Shown here in pieces: positions 55,430 through 64,000 of a DNA stretch of 64,000 bases. Position numbers and translations under genes: made by a program. How positions within the stretch are numbered: position 1 is the stretch's first letter; the number at the start of each line of letters is the position of its first letter. Source of the DNA: Nostoc sp. GT001 (GTDB taxonomy: Bacteria; Cyanobacteriota; Cyanobacteriia; Cyanobacteriales; Nostocaceae). The notes below the pieces were generated by a model that did not search any database, was not told the origin of the DNA, and saw only the letters and a list, made by a program, of their open reading frames with translations. The stretch spans positions 5,585,233-5,649,232 of the forward strand of contig NZ_JAUDRJ010000003.1 in the NCBI RefSeq assembly GCF_030382115.1, written 5' to 3'.

Positions 55430-55574
55430 GAGTTAGAAGTTAGGAGTTAGGAGTTATGAGTTATGAGTTATGAGTTTTAAAGTAATTGTTCCTAACTCCT
55501 CATTCTTAACTACTCACTCCTCACTCCTCACTCTTAAACTCCTAACTATTACTAATCCCCATTCCCCAATATTT
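55430..55574. repeat. 7-mer repeat with inverted copies (GAGTTAG/GAGTTAT)
   Basis: GAGTTAGGAGTTAGGAGTTAT units (55437-55475) with complementary CTAACTCCTCATTC and CTCACTCCTCACTC units (about 55490-55545). The hairpin-forming array lies just upstream of the VKOR gene. Confidence 0.75.
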
Positions 55575-56558
55575 ATGATTCGCCGTCGTTCTACTCCTTG
55601 GATTCATAAATGGTCACGTCCATTGATTGCCGCGATCGCTGGATGTGGTGCCTTGATCACAGGTTATCTCACCATAGAAAAGTTAACCGGAGGCACTGCC
55701 GCCTGTGTGGCAGAAGCTGGTGCTAAGGGCTGTAATGATGTGCTTTCTAGCCCTTGGGCAACGGTTTTTGGTCAGCCATTAGCTTTGTTTGGGTTTTTGG
55801 CATACATCAGTATGGTGATATTTGCTTTGGCTCCCTTGGTATTTAAATCAGGGGAAAATAATAGCCGCAAACAATTGGAAAATTGGACGTGGTGGCTGCT
55901 GCTGGCAGGTGCGATCGCTATGTCTGTCTTTAGCGGCTACTTAATGTATGTGCTAACATCTCAAATCAAAGCTATTTGTCCTTACTGTATCGGTTCAGCT
56001 TTGTTCTCTGTGAGTCTTTTGGTACTAACGATTATCGGTCGGACTTGGGAGGATATTGGACAAATCTTGTTTACCGCACTGATTGTCGGGATGGTAACGC
56101 TGATTGGTACTTTAGGCGTCTATGCTGGCGTGAATCAATCAGATGTGACACCTGGAACTCCTGGACAACCTACTAAAATTACCTTTACTCCCAAGGAAAA
56201 CCCCAACCCAGCGTTCGGTTGGGAAATTACCACTACTTCTGGTGAGGCAGAAATAGCCTTAGCAACCCATCTGGCAAAGGTAGGTGCAAAGGAATACAGT
56301 GCTTATTGGTGTCCTCACTGTCATGAACAAAAGCTGCTTTTTGGTAAAGAAGCTGAGGAAATAATCAATAATGGTATTAAAGTAGAGTGCGCCCCTGATG
56401 GACTCAAAGCTCAACCAGAACTATGTAAAGCTGCAAAAATTGAAGGTTTCCCCACTTGGATCGTTAATGGTAAAAGCTATAGTGGAGTCCAAAACTTAGA
56501 GGAATTAGCGAAAGTTTCTGGTTACACAGGGTCTCGGAACTTCAAGTATTTTAAGTAA
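55575..56558 (+). CDS. vitamin K epoxide reductase homologue fused to thioredoxin-like domain
   Basis: About 327 residues. The VKOR domain has four to five membrane segments, a loop cysteine pair (CVAEAGAKGCNDVLSSPWA) and active-site CPYC in AICPYCIGSALF. The C-terminal thioredoxin-like domain has CPHC in YWCPHCHEQ and a second pair (ECAPDG...ELCKAA). This fusion is the cyanobacterial disulfide-forming enzyme that oxidises lumen or periplasmic proteins. I start at ATG 55575 (MIRRRSTPWIHK). The longer frame runs into 7-mer repeats. A terminator follows. Confidence 0.93.
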   Translation: MIRRRSTPWIHKWSRPLIAAIAGCGALITGYLTIEKLTGGTAACVAEAGAKGCNDVLSSPWATVFGQPLALFGFLAYISMVIFALAPLVFKSGENNSRKQLENWTWWLLLAGAIAMSVFSGYLMYVLTSQIKAICPYCIGSALFSVSLLVLTIIGRTWEDIGQILFTALIVGMVTLIGTLGVYAGVNQSDVTPGTPGQPTKITFTPKENPNPAFGWEITTTSGEAEIALATHLAKVGAKEYSAYWCPHCHEQKLLFGKEAEEIINNGIKVECAPDGLKAQPELCKAAKIEGFPTWIVNGKSYSGVQNLEELAKVSGYTGSRNFKYFK

Positions 56559-56593
56559 AGTACCTACACAACCTTAAGTAGTTCACACCCCAT

Positions 56594-56645
56594 AGTCAAC
56601 TGGATGAGTACAGTAAAATCTATTTCCAGTTGGCTTTTTTGTTTT
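56594..56645 (+). terminator. Rho-independent terminator after the VKOR gene
   Basis: AGTCAACTGGA and TCCAGTTGGCT pair across a loop of about 20 bases, followed by TTTTTTGTTTTT. Confidence 0.78.
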
Positions 56646-56933
56646 TGGTAACAGATAATAGGTCTTATCCAATGCCCAATTACCAATTTTCCTGCGGCTT
56701 TTATCTACAAATACTTAAGCTCAAGGAAATTACCTAAGTACATTTACTTTAAAATAATGTATATTTTAATTTCTTCTCATAATACTTGAGAGCAACCTTG
56801 GGATGTAATCATGTCTTAAAGAACCTTGCTGAGTTAAAAAATTTTTAGAAACTCTATTTAGCTCCTACTTGAGCTATGTTAGTCCGATAGTTAATAGCTA
56901 TAGGAAATAGAGAATATTTCTGCCTACTAGGTA
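56646..56933. other. intergenic region upstream of the GGDEF gene
   Basis: A/T-rich, no gene seen. Probably holds the promoter of the CHASE2-PAS-GGDEF gene. Confidence 0.4.
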
Positions 56934-59144
56934 ATGGGAATGAATCAGCAGCTAGGCAAGCGTTTTGTGAAGTTAATCTTTGGACTGAAACAATCGCTTA
57001 GTCGAGGACACAGAGAATTGATTACTGCGGTCAGCGTTGCAGTCTGCGTCCTGCTTTTGCACTCCATTGGATTATTGCAATCTTTGGAGTTGGCAGCTTT
57101 AGATCAATTTTTTCGCTTACGTCCAAATGAACCGCCAGAAGACCGGATTACGATCGTAGTGATGGATGAGGCTTATTTAAACGAAGTACGTTCGTGGCCA
57201 ATTCCAGATGCGAAGATTGCCCAGTTGTTGCAAAAATTAAATGTCCACAAACCCCGTGCGATTGGCTTAGATATCTACAGAAATTTACCAGTAGAGCCTG
57301 GTAATCAAGAACTGCGTAATACTTATAAGTCAATGCCCAACTTAGTTGGTATTGAACTACTAGCAAATGATAACAACAAAAACTTTAGTGTTTCGCCTCC
57401 ACTGGGGCTGAATCCGGATCAAGTGGGCTTTAATAACGTGCTGTACGATCTTGATGGTAAAGTACGTCGCAGTTTGTTGTATTGGCACATTAAAAGTGAA
57501 GTACATGAAAGTTTTGCTCTAAAGTTGGCTTTATTGTATTTAAAGTCAAAGGGAATTACTCCCACTAAAGCAAAAAGTAACCCTGAGTATTTGCAATTGG
57601 GTAAGGCAGCATTTACTCGTTTTGAGGCTAATGATGGTGCTTATGTGGAAGCTGATGATAGAGGCTACCAAATTTTGAGCAATTTTCCCAAACCCAAATG
57701 TCAAAGTTCCTCTGGAGAGTTTTGTAGTTTTCGCCAGGTATCGATGAGAGATGTACTGGCAGATAAAGTCAAAGCAAACTTAATCAAAGATCGGATTATA
57801 CTTATTGGCTCCACTGCACCCAGTCTCCAAGATTTTGTATTTATTCCCTACTCCAGCAGTTTAATTGGTATGGCAAAGCCTGTACCTGGTATTCAATTGC
57901 AGGCTTATTTTATTAGTGAGTTAATCTCTGCTGCTGTACATGGAAGACCATTACTCAAAGTTTGGCCTGACTTGGTGGAATACTTGTGGGTTTTTGTTTG
58001 GTCTTATTTGGGAGCCGTGACAATATGGCGGATACGACACGCAACTAGGAGTCTCTTCTATATCCTAGTTTCTTGCTTTGTATTGACCGTGAGTGCATAC
58101 CTTGCTTTCTTATACGGTTGGTGGATACCGCTCATTCCCTCACTGGTTTGCTTTGGCACTTCAGCTATTTGGATGACTAGTCATATCGCTCACATGCAGG
58201 AAGAGTGGAAACGTTCCAAAGAATTTTTGCATCACGTTATCAACACGATCCCCGATCCAATTTTTGTGAAAAATGAACAACACCAGTGGATTGTTTTAAA
58301 TGAGGCGTATTGTCGATTTATCGGTTATCCAAATAAGTTATTAATTGAAAAGTCAGACTATGACTTTTTCCCAAAACATGAGGCTGATGTGTTTCGACAA
58401 CAGGACGATCTTGTTTTTCGGACTCAGCAACCCCAAGAACATGAAGAAGAATTTACAAATGCCGATGGTCAGACTCATCAAATTGCCACGAAGCGATCGC
58501 TCCACAAAGACTCAGCTGGCAATTTCTTTTTAGTTGGTGTCATCCGAGATATTACTCAGCGTAAGCTGATGGAAGAACAGCTGAAGCGTACTGCTGCTGA
58601 ACTATACCGCTCTAACAATGAATTAAAACTCAAAGAAGACCACTTACGTTATTTAGCGTATCACGACCCCCTCACCGGTTTATCCAATCGCAAATTTTTT
58701 GCCGAACAACTTTACGAGTCCTTACATTGGGCACAACACAATAACTTGTTGTTGGGACTGCTGTTTATCGATCTAGATGGCTTTAAGCAAGTAAATGATA
58801 CTTTGGGACACGAGACGGGCGATCGCTTGTTAATGACTATTGCTGAAAGACTCAGCAACTCTTTACGCGCTAGTGATACAGTTTCTCGTTTGGGTGGCGA
58901 TGAATTTACTGTGATTTTACGGGCAATTCCTAATGTCCAAATAGCTGCTAAAGTCGCCGAAAAAATTTTAAGCAGTATTACCAAGCCAATTGTTTTGGAC
59001 GGCTATACAATCCGAGTCTCTGCCAGTATTGGCATTAGTGTTTACCCATACAACAGTCAAGATAGTGAAACTTTGATGAAACAAGCTGATACAGCAATGT
59101 ACCGTGCCAAGCGCCTGGGTAAAAATCGCTACGAGTTTGCTTAA
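56934..59144 (+). CDS. CHASE2-PAS-GGDEF diguanylate cyclase
   Basis: A 736-residue membrane sensor. It has an N-terminal transmembrane segment, then an extracytoplasmic CHASE2 domain (about 50-325, with LDQFFRLRPNEPPEDRITIVVMDE and AIGLDIYRNLPVEPG). Two to three membrane helices follow (about 345-425), then a PAS domain with C-terminal PAC (about 430-545, ending VGVIRDITQRKLMEEQL). The GGDEF domain lies at about 575-735 with intact GGDEF and an RxxD inhibitory site (RASD) five residues before it. It should make c-di-GMP, with product inhibition. Ligands unknown. Confidence 0.93.
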   Translation: MGMNQQLGKRFVKLIFGLKQSLSRGHRELITAVSVAVCVLLLHSIGLLQSLELAALDQFFRLRPNEPPEDRITIVVMDEAYLNEVRSWPIPDAKIAQLLQKLNVHKPRAIGLDIYRNLPVEPGNQELRNTYKSMPNLVGIELLANDNNKNFSVSPPLGLNPDQVGFNNVLYDLDGKVRRSLLYWHIKSEVHESFALKLALLYLKSKGITPTKAKSNPEYLQLGKAAFTRFEANDGAYVEADDRGYQILSNFPKPKCQSSSGEFCSFRQVSMRDVLADKVKANLIKDRIILIGSTAPSLQDFVFIPYSSSLIGMAKPVPGIQLQAYFISELISAAVHGRPLLKVWPDLVEYLWVFVWSYLGAVTIWRIRHATRSLFYILVSCFVLTVSAYLAFLYGWWIPLIPSLVCFGTSAIWMTSHIAHMQEEWKRSKEFLHHVINTIPDPIFVKNEQHQWIVLNEAYCRFIGYPNKLLIEKSDYDFFPKHEADVFRQQDDLVFRTQQPQEHEEEFTNADGQTHQIATKRSLHKDSAGNFFLVGVIRDITQRKLMEEQLKRTAAELYRSNNELKLKEDHLRYLAYHDPLTGLSNRKFFAEQLYESLHWAQHNNLLLGLLFIDLDGFKQVNDTLGHETGDRLLMTIAERLSNSLRASDTVSRLGGDEFTVILRAIPNVQIAAKVAEKILSSITKPIVLDGYTIRVSASIGISVYPYNSQDSETLMKQADTAMYRAKRLGKNRYEFA

Positions 59145-59887
59145 TTAGTTAAGAGTCAAGTCTCCAGTTTTTTTTCACTATAGTTACAATTTTTACCTTC
59201 AAATTAGGAATTTAAACTGGAGACACGTCTAAGGCACTATTTTGAAAAATATAGCTTATGTACTGCGAGGTAAATTTTTAGCCAAGATATATACCCAGCA
59301 AGGATTTTTGGCTTTAAGACTAAACCTCATAACTGATGTCATAAAGCAATTAGCGATCAGAAATAATTAGGAAAATAATTTTTAATGTAATTTATATTGC
59401 ATCAAAAATTATACTGGTACTTATTCGCTTATTAGGCTGTTTGATAGTTTTAAAAATACTTATAACACTATAAATATGTTGTTGTATCTTTACACATCTT
59501 TACTCGATTAAGTCTAAACTATACAATCAAATAAGTATTATTTAACATTTTTCTAAACTACTGATTTAGCAAACATAGTGTTTACACTTAAAAGTATTAA
59601 GATATTATTAATAAATAGTGAATCAAGCAAAATGCTTACAGTAAATCATTGACATCTCTAACCTGAGACTGATGTAAAAACCGTTTATGAAGAATACCAC
59701 TTAAGTATAAAGACTCTTTTATATCGGCAAATTAAGGTTAATCGACAAGCGAATACCACAATAACTTGTACGCTACCAGCAATAATTTCATAAAGTTAAA
59801 ATACTTTTTCCAAAAAGTACAGTAAATATACGGTAGTAAATAAAAAATACGCTCTGAAATAAAAAATTAGTAAATTTACTGAAAGAC
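59145..59887. other. 743-base A/T-rich intergenic region
   Basis: No ORF or RNA gene recognised. An inverted repeat GTCTCCAGTTT/AAACTGGAGAC (about 59160-59224) lies just after the GGDEF gene and may end its transcript. The rest is very A/T-rich and probably contains the promoter for the small secreted protein. Unusually long for this window. Confidence 0.5.
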
Positions 59888-60124
59888 ATGAAGACTAACT
59901 TCCGAATCACAAAGTTTATGATATTCTGCATAGCTGCTTATATACTGATCCCAAAAATTGCTGCTTGCACAGGTCTATTGAGTACTGCAAGTGCTAATTC
60001 TTTAGCCTCTACTAGCAGTGATACCTTAATCGCCCGCAAGGTCAATTCTCAAAATTTACAAGACATATACATTCCACCAAATTATGGTGGTCCCGACAGT
60101 CATAATGGGAGCGGTACCCGTTGA
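59888..60124 (+). CDS. small secreted protein ending in GSGTR
   Basis: A 78-residue protein. A basic N terminus and hydrophobic helix (FMIFCIAAYILIPKIAA) look like a signal peptide or membrane anchor. The mature part is short, with a Pro/Gly-rich end (IPPNYGGPDSHNGSGTR). Similar endings occur on small exported proteins of filamentous cyanobacteria as I recall. The tail is reminiscent of, but not identical to, the RGSGR of PatS/PatX peptides, so a signalling role is only speculation. The long upstream region suggests independent regulation. Confidence 0.6.
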   Translation: MKTNFRITKFMIFCIAAYILIPKIAACTGLLSTASANSLASTSSDTLIARKVNSQNLQDIYIPPNYGGPDSHNGSGTR

Positions 60125-60267
60125 TGGCAATTTTAGATTTTAGATTCTGGTAGAGCAGCGGAATGAGTTAACTACCTTCCTGGACACCACATTTTTTACT
60201 TGGCGGCTCATTGCAAGATGTTGTGCTTAGGGTTGCGAAAACCGTCAGGCTCTTTAAGGTAGTTTAT

Positions 60268-61945
60268 TCAAGACAATAGTGGAGATTTCCACCAATGATT
60301 TGTTTGTATAAGTGTGTGAACTTGCCAATTTGAGTCTGGTTGAGGATAATCTAAACGGAAGTGTCCGCCTCGGCTTTCGGTTCTAAAAGCAGCACTTTTG
60401 AGAATTAAATCAGCTACATCTAATAAATTGCGGGTTTCTGCCCAAAGTCCCAATTGCCGTTCAACATCTGGTAGGTCAAAACTAGCGGGTTCTACTGGAC
60501 GTAAAGCAAGCAAGAATTGAGTTAAAGGCAAGGCAGCGAAATCTTGCTGCCAAGATTCAATAGTAGCGATCGCACTTTCCAGCCTTGATTGTTCTCGACA
60601 AATACCAGCACTTTCCCACACTAGACGCGGTAGCTTCTCCCTGAGTGCTTCTAGCTGTGCTTGTTGGATGTGCCACTTACTAGGATCGGCATTAAATTTC
60701 CGTAACGGCAGCACTGGTATTTCTGAAGACAGCCCAATATTTTCTAACTTAATATTAGCCATCTGAGCCCCAAACACAATACATTCCAACAGGGAATTAC
60801 TAGCAAGGCGATTTGCCCCATGCACACCAGTACTAGCGGTTTCACCCACTGCGTATAAACCGGGGATATTTGTGCGATTCATTAGATCCGCAACAATTCC
60901 ACCCATCCAGTAATGGGCGGCTGGCGCTACAGGAATTGGTTCGTGGAAGACATCAACACCCCAATGCTGACAAACTTTAATGATGTTGGGAAAGCGATGA
61001 CGAATCTTGTCAGCGGGGATGGGGCGCATATCCAACCAGACATGGGCAGTAGCCAAATCAAGGGCGGTACGTTGTAAATGGCTGAAAATTGCTCTACTGA
61101 CCACATCTCTAGGTGCAAGTTCACCCGCAGGGTGGTAGTCAAAGGCAAAACGTCGCCCTTCATTATCGATGAGATGCGCCCCCTCACCGCGTACAGCTTC
61201 ACTGATCAAGAAGCGATCGGCACCAGGTTTAGTGAGGGCAGTGGGGTGAAATTGGACAAATTCTAAATCGCGGAGGATAGCTCCAGCACGAGCGGCGATC
61301 GCTACCCCATCACCGGTACTCACTGCCGGGTTAGTGGTTTGGGCAAATACCTGACCACCGCCACTCGGTTGCTAGTACCACAGCACTAGCTCTTATCCAG
61401 GTGATTTTACCTTGATAAAACAGGCTAATTCCCTGACAGCAACCAGTTTCGGGTTCAATCCACAAACTCAAAGCCAAAGCTTGCTGAATGACTTGAATAT
61501 TTTGGCGACGTAATACTTGAGCGGTGAGGGTGGTGGTAACTTCCCTCCCTGTAGTGTCAGCAGCGTGGAGAACACGACGGCGAGAATGGGCAGCTTCCAA
61601 AGTTAAAGCTAAGGCTTGACCATGACGGTCAAAAGCTACCCCCAAGTTAACTAGGGATTGAATACAGCTAGGGGCATGTTGGGCGAGAAATTCGACAGCG
61701 GTGCGATCGCACAAACCCGCACCCGCCTGGATCGTATCTTCAATATGCAGTGTGGGAGAATCTTCTGGCGCGATCGCTGCGGCAATACCACCTTGTGCCC
61801 AATCACTGGCGGATAAAGCAACGGTTTCTTTGGTAATCAAGCCAACTCGCAAGGATTCTGGCAGGCACAGCGCTGTGTATAGTCCAGCAGCACCAGCGCC
61901 GACTACTAAGACATCAAATTGGCTGGGAATATCTATCTGAGACAA
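60268..61945 (-). pseudogene. nadB: L-aspartate oxidase, broken by a single-base insertion
   Basis: First enzyme of bacterial NAD synthesis, FAD-dependent. The N-terminal part (DVLVVGAGAAGLYTALCL to VVLAT) and the C-terminal part (STGDGVAIAARAGAILRDLEFVQFHPTAL to the end) are both well conserved but lie in different frames. 1678 bases equals 559 codons plus 1. Removing the T at 61365 (an A on the coding strand) restores VLAT-GGGGQVFAQTTNPAVSTGDG exactly. Because NadB is usually essential, a sequencing error is more likely than a true null unless another nadB exists. Confidence 0.92.
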
Positions 61946-62087
61946 GGTAATGGGTAGGGGGAGCAGGGGGCAGGGGAGCAGGGGAGCAGGGGGGCAGGGG
62001 AGCAGGGGGGCAAGGGAGACTATTTTATTTTGTCCCCCTTGTCCCCCTTGTCTTCCTCATCTCCCTAATTCCCCTTATCTCTAACAA
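61946..62087. repeat. G-rich 7-mer array with C-rich inverted copy
   Basis: GGGGAGCAGG/GGGGGGCAGG units (61955-62015), then GTCCCCCTT units (62034-62060). The segment separates psbU from nadB and can form a long hairpin. Confidence 0.75.
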
Positions 62088-62119
62088 AATATTCCCACTC
62101 CCTAGAATCAGGAGTGGGA
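62088..62119 (-). terminator. Rho-independent terminator of psbU
   Basis: On the minus strand TCCCACTCC and GGAGTGGGA (62119-62111 with 62101-62093) pair over an 8- to 9-base loop and run into ATATTTTG. It is 30 bases after the psbU stop. Confidence 0.78.
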
Positions 62120-62148
62120 TGCTATTTGCTACATTAACTGCAATTCAG

Positions 62149-62601
62149 TTATCTGTAGATACCGTTGTTAAAGCGATCGTCTCCTTCATTGAAGGCAGGC
62201 TCTAAGTCTGTCACGGTGAATTTATCGAGGTTGGCTTGCAGGGTTTGTTTTTGGCGATCGCTCAATCCTGGAAGATCCAATACATCCTCTACCTTTTGGT
62301 AAGGAGCATTGGTGATGATTTTCTTAGCCAGGGTGGGATAAAGCCCTGGAAACTGTTGAAAAGCTCGGACGTTGGTATTATTCAAATCAATTTTTTTACC
62401 AAATTCCGTTCCTAGTTTAGCGTCTGCCCGATTCTGCCGCTCAATTGCCAGAACTGGGACTTGAGGAAAAGCAAAACTGTTGAAACTAGCAGCTTGGGCT
62501 ATCTGAGTTGTTCCCAACCATCCCCAGCAACTAAGTAACAAGCTAAACACTGTTAATAAACGCGCCAATCCTTTCACGATTTTTCTACCTCTTTCCATCA
62601 A
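62149..62601 (-). CDS. psbU: photosystem II 12-kDa extrinsic protein PsbU
   Basis: A 150-residue lumenal protein that stabilises the oxygen-evolving cluster. A signal peptide ([26 protein letters not shown]) precedes a helix-hairpin-helix-like mature part ([26 protein letters not shown] and [19 protein letters not shown]). Normal length and end (YR). Start ATG at 62601 or 62598. Confidence 0.95.
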   Translation of the reverse strand: MMERGRKIVKGLARLLTVFSLLLSCWGWLGTTQIAQAASFNSFAFPQVPVLAIERQNRADAKLGTEFGKKIDLNNTNVRAFQQFPGLYPTLAKKIITNAPYQKVEDVLDLPGLSDRQKQTLQANLDKFTVTDLEPAFNEGDDRFNNGIYR

Positions 62602-63164
62602 ACAGAAATAAAAGTTTTAAGCTAACAACAGTCATTAGTCATTAGTCACTTGTACTGAGCGGAGCCGAAGTATTAGTCATACCCTGTGGGAAGCCGCTAA
62701 TCCCTCTACGTGAGAGCGCCAAGGACGAAGGACAAAGGACAAAGGACAAAAGCTGATAGCTTAGTCAACACAGCAGTCATCAGAAACTAATATACAGCGT
62801 ATTAATATGCACAATATTTACCGTTACTGGGTTTGACTATACTTTTGGCAAAATTTTTATCCTGGAAAGAGTACTTGCATAGCTGCGATAGCGTTGCATC
62901 GACGATCCCGGCAGCATTCTCAGCTAGACGAAATCTTTTTGGGGTGGCTGATTCTACCTCTCAAGCAAAAACCAAACTTACGATTCCTAAGATCGAAAAT
63001 CTTACCAAAAAAGACTTGATGCTGATGGATTTTTATGTAATATTTCTTAACTAATTAATCTTTTACAGCATCATTTTTGATGTTTCGTAGATTGGGCTGG
63101 GAAAAGTTTCAGTAAGAGAAGCCTACATGCTTATTGCAACATATAGTTGTGTCTTCTGCCTTCT
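62602..63164. other. intergenic region with dispersed repeats
   Basis: Contains a CATTAGTCATTAGTCA run and a dispersed element (CTTGTACTGAGCGGAGCCGAAG to CTACGTGAGAGCGCC, about 62648-62722), then GGACGAAGG/GGACAAAGG 7-mers. The ORF at 62833-63054 begins with TTG and has no recognised homology, so I do not call it a gene. The psbU promoter should be in the first part. Confidence 0.5.
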
Positions 63165-63944
63165 TCACGCTGCGATCGCAGCTAACAAAAATAGGCTGTC
63201 TACTAAAATTGTACTCAAAACGGCTCCACCAAAGGCATACCAGTGTCTTTGATTTCGACCTAAAGCTGAAATTCCTACTGTTAATAGCACTACGGCAAGA
63301 ATTATCGCCCAAGTTTGCCCCCAAGGTGCTTGTACTTGTATGAGAGCATTTTGTAAAATTTGCGGTACTAAATCTGCATCTACTCTCATGATTTGCCGCC
63401 AATAGGGCATCAAATCTACTATATAAAAATATACATCTGTTAAAACTGTACCTAGTAAAGAACCTAAATAAAACCAGTTACCTACCTTGCCCCAATTCTT
63501 CGCCAGACACCAGCAAGCAAACGGTAAACCGATAAATTCCACCGGTAGATGCCATAAAGGTTCCCAGCGTAACCAGCCCCAGTAAATCGCTCCTGCTAAC
63601 CAACTCCAGCTAAACCCCAAGAGTAAATCGCCCCAGACGTAAGTTGCAGGACGTGACATCAAGGCAAAACTGAGCCACACCCAAAATCCTGTCAGCGCTA
63701 AACTCAGACTTGGTAGCGATCGCACTATTGGCGCTTCTATAAATACTGGGACTGTTACTAAAAACACCGCCGCCGCAAACACTAACCAAGTTTGTCGGGC
63801 AGAAGTAGATAAGGGTAGAGAGGGAGAAAGGGAAAGTGTAGATTCCAATTGTCTGATACCATTCTGCCCAGTATCAGCTAAATCCAACTCGGTATCAATA
63901 GAAGGGGTAGAAGCGCTGTAGGAAGACAGTGTATTATTAATCAA
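63165..63944 (-). CDS. DUF3120 family membrane protein
   Basis: A 259-residue protein. After a roughly 48-residue variable N terminus come about six hydrophobic segments with conserved VFIEAPIVRSLP, ATYVWGDLLLGFSWSWLAGAIYWGWLRWEPLWHLPVEF and DVYFYIVDLMPYWRQIM. This matches the cyanobacterial DUF3120 family, of unknown function. The ATG at 63944 is used, although homologues often start nearer the first membrane segment. Confidence 0.85.
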   Translation of the reverse strand: MINNTLSSYSASTPSIDTELDLADTGQNGIRQLESTLSLSPSLPLSTSARQTWLVFAAAVFLVTVPVFIEAPIVRSLPSLSLALTGFWVWLSFALMSRPATYVWGDLLLGFSWSWLAGAIYWGWLRWEPLWHLPVEFIGLPFACWCLAKNWGKVGNWFYLGSLLGTVLTDVYFYIVDLMPYWRQIMRVDADLVPQILQNALIQVQAPWGQTWAIILAVVLLTVGISALGRNQRHWYAFGGAVLSTILVDSLFLLAAIAA

Positions 63945-64000
63945 TGTTTTTAATATTTGTTACTAAACTTTATCTTATTTAAGATATCACATTTTCAAAT

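Noticed and set aside
62833..63054. 73-residue ORF upstream of the DUF3120 gene
   Set aside because: TTG start, no ribosome binding site, no recognisable domain, and it sits in repeat-containing intergenic DNA.

Overview
This window looks like chromosomal DNA of a filamentous, probably heterocyst-forming cyanobacterium (Nostocales, Nostoc/Anabaena type). The evidence is: photosynthesis genes (psbD, psbU, chlG, btpA, a PucC-type carrier); cyanobacteria-specific families (DUF3120, DUF2862, UPF0367-like, a NosAFP-type ATPase, an SLH/OprB porin); very frequent HIP1 octamers (GCGATCGC); and many 7-base short tandem repeats between genes. No phage, plasmid backbone, complete insertion sequence, CRISPR array or rRNA operon is visible.

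Layout. 1-7.3 kb: a 5'-cut PrsW-type protease, a tandem QueD-like protein, a J-domain protein, cysK with an Rrf2 regulator, a major porin with a clear terminator, and pterin dehydratase. 7.3-9.2 kb: an unannotated, strongly structured minus-strand RNA ending in a 17-bp terminator hairpin, then a stand-alone psbD copy broken by a 2-base insertion. 9.4-12.6 kb: UPF0367-like protein, ECF-type ATPase, NYN-domain protein, tRNA-Asn and a class V aminotransferase-fold enzyme. 12.7-14.6 kb: an ATPase remnant, a 21-bp tandem repeat and a BlaI/M56 pair. 15-32 kb: a long minus-strand surface polysaccharide locus, consisting of Wzm/Wzt ABC exporter, two large methyltransferases, five GT4 and GT2 glycosyltransferases, Gmd, RfbA, RfbC and RfbD. 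32-41 kb: Uma2 protein, NosAFP, chlG, a Zn-alcohol dehydrogenase broken twice, an inositol-monophosphatase family enzyme and a PucC/BCD carrier. 41-49.5 kb: an accessory island with an Rpn-type nuclease flanked by direct repeats, a two-gene helicase-nuclease plus partner operon and a VapBC pair. 49.6-64 kb: aldo/keto reductase, DEAD-box helicase, rimO, btpA, VKOR-thioredoxin fusion, a CHASE2-PAS-GGDEF protein, a small secreted peptide, a frameshifted nadB, psbU and a DUF3120 protein.

Main points of interest. (1) The operon at 42484-48080 encodes an SF2-like helicase with a C-terminal PD-(D/E)XK nuclease, followed with ATGA overlap by a 717-residue unrecognised protein. Its architecture matches the DdmD/DdmE plasmid-defence pair, so it is a candidate divergent cyanobacterial DdmDE-like system. 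(2) The RNA at about 7566-7870 (minus) has two mutually exclusive long pairings that hide or free a near-perfect Shine-Dalgarno and start codon. (3) Three otherwise clean genes (psbD2, the alcohol dehydrogenase and nadB) carry four 1-2 base insertions. All four fall where the family protein sequence fits an RCCGGY site, which suggests either modification-linked base-calling errors or an unusual mutational hotspot.

All functional calls rest on motif and family recognition by eye. No database search was run.
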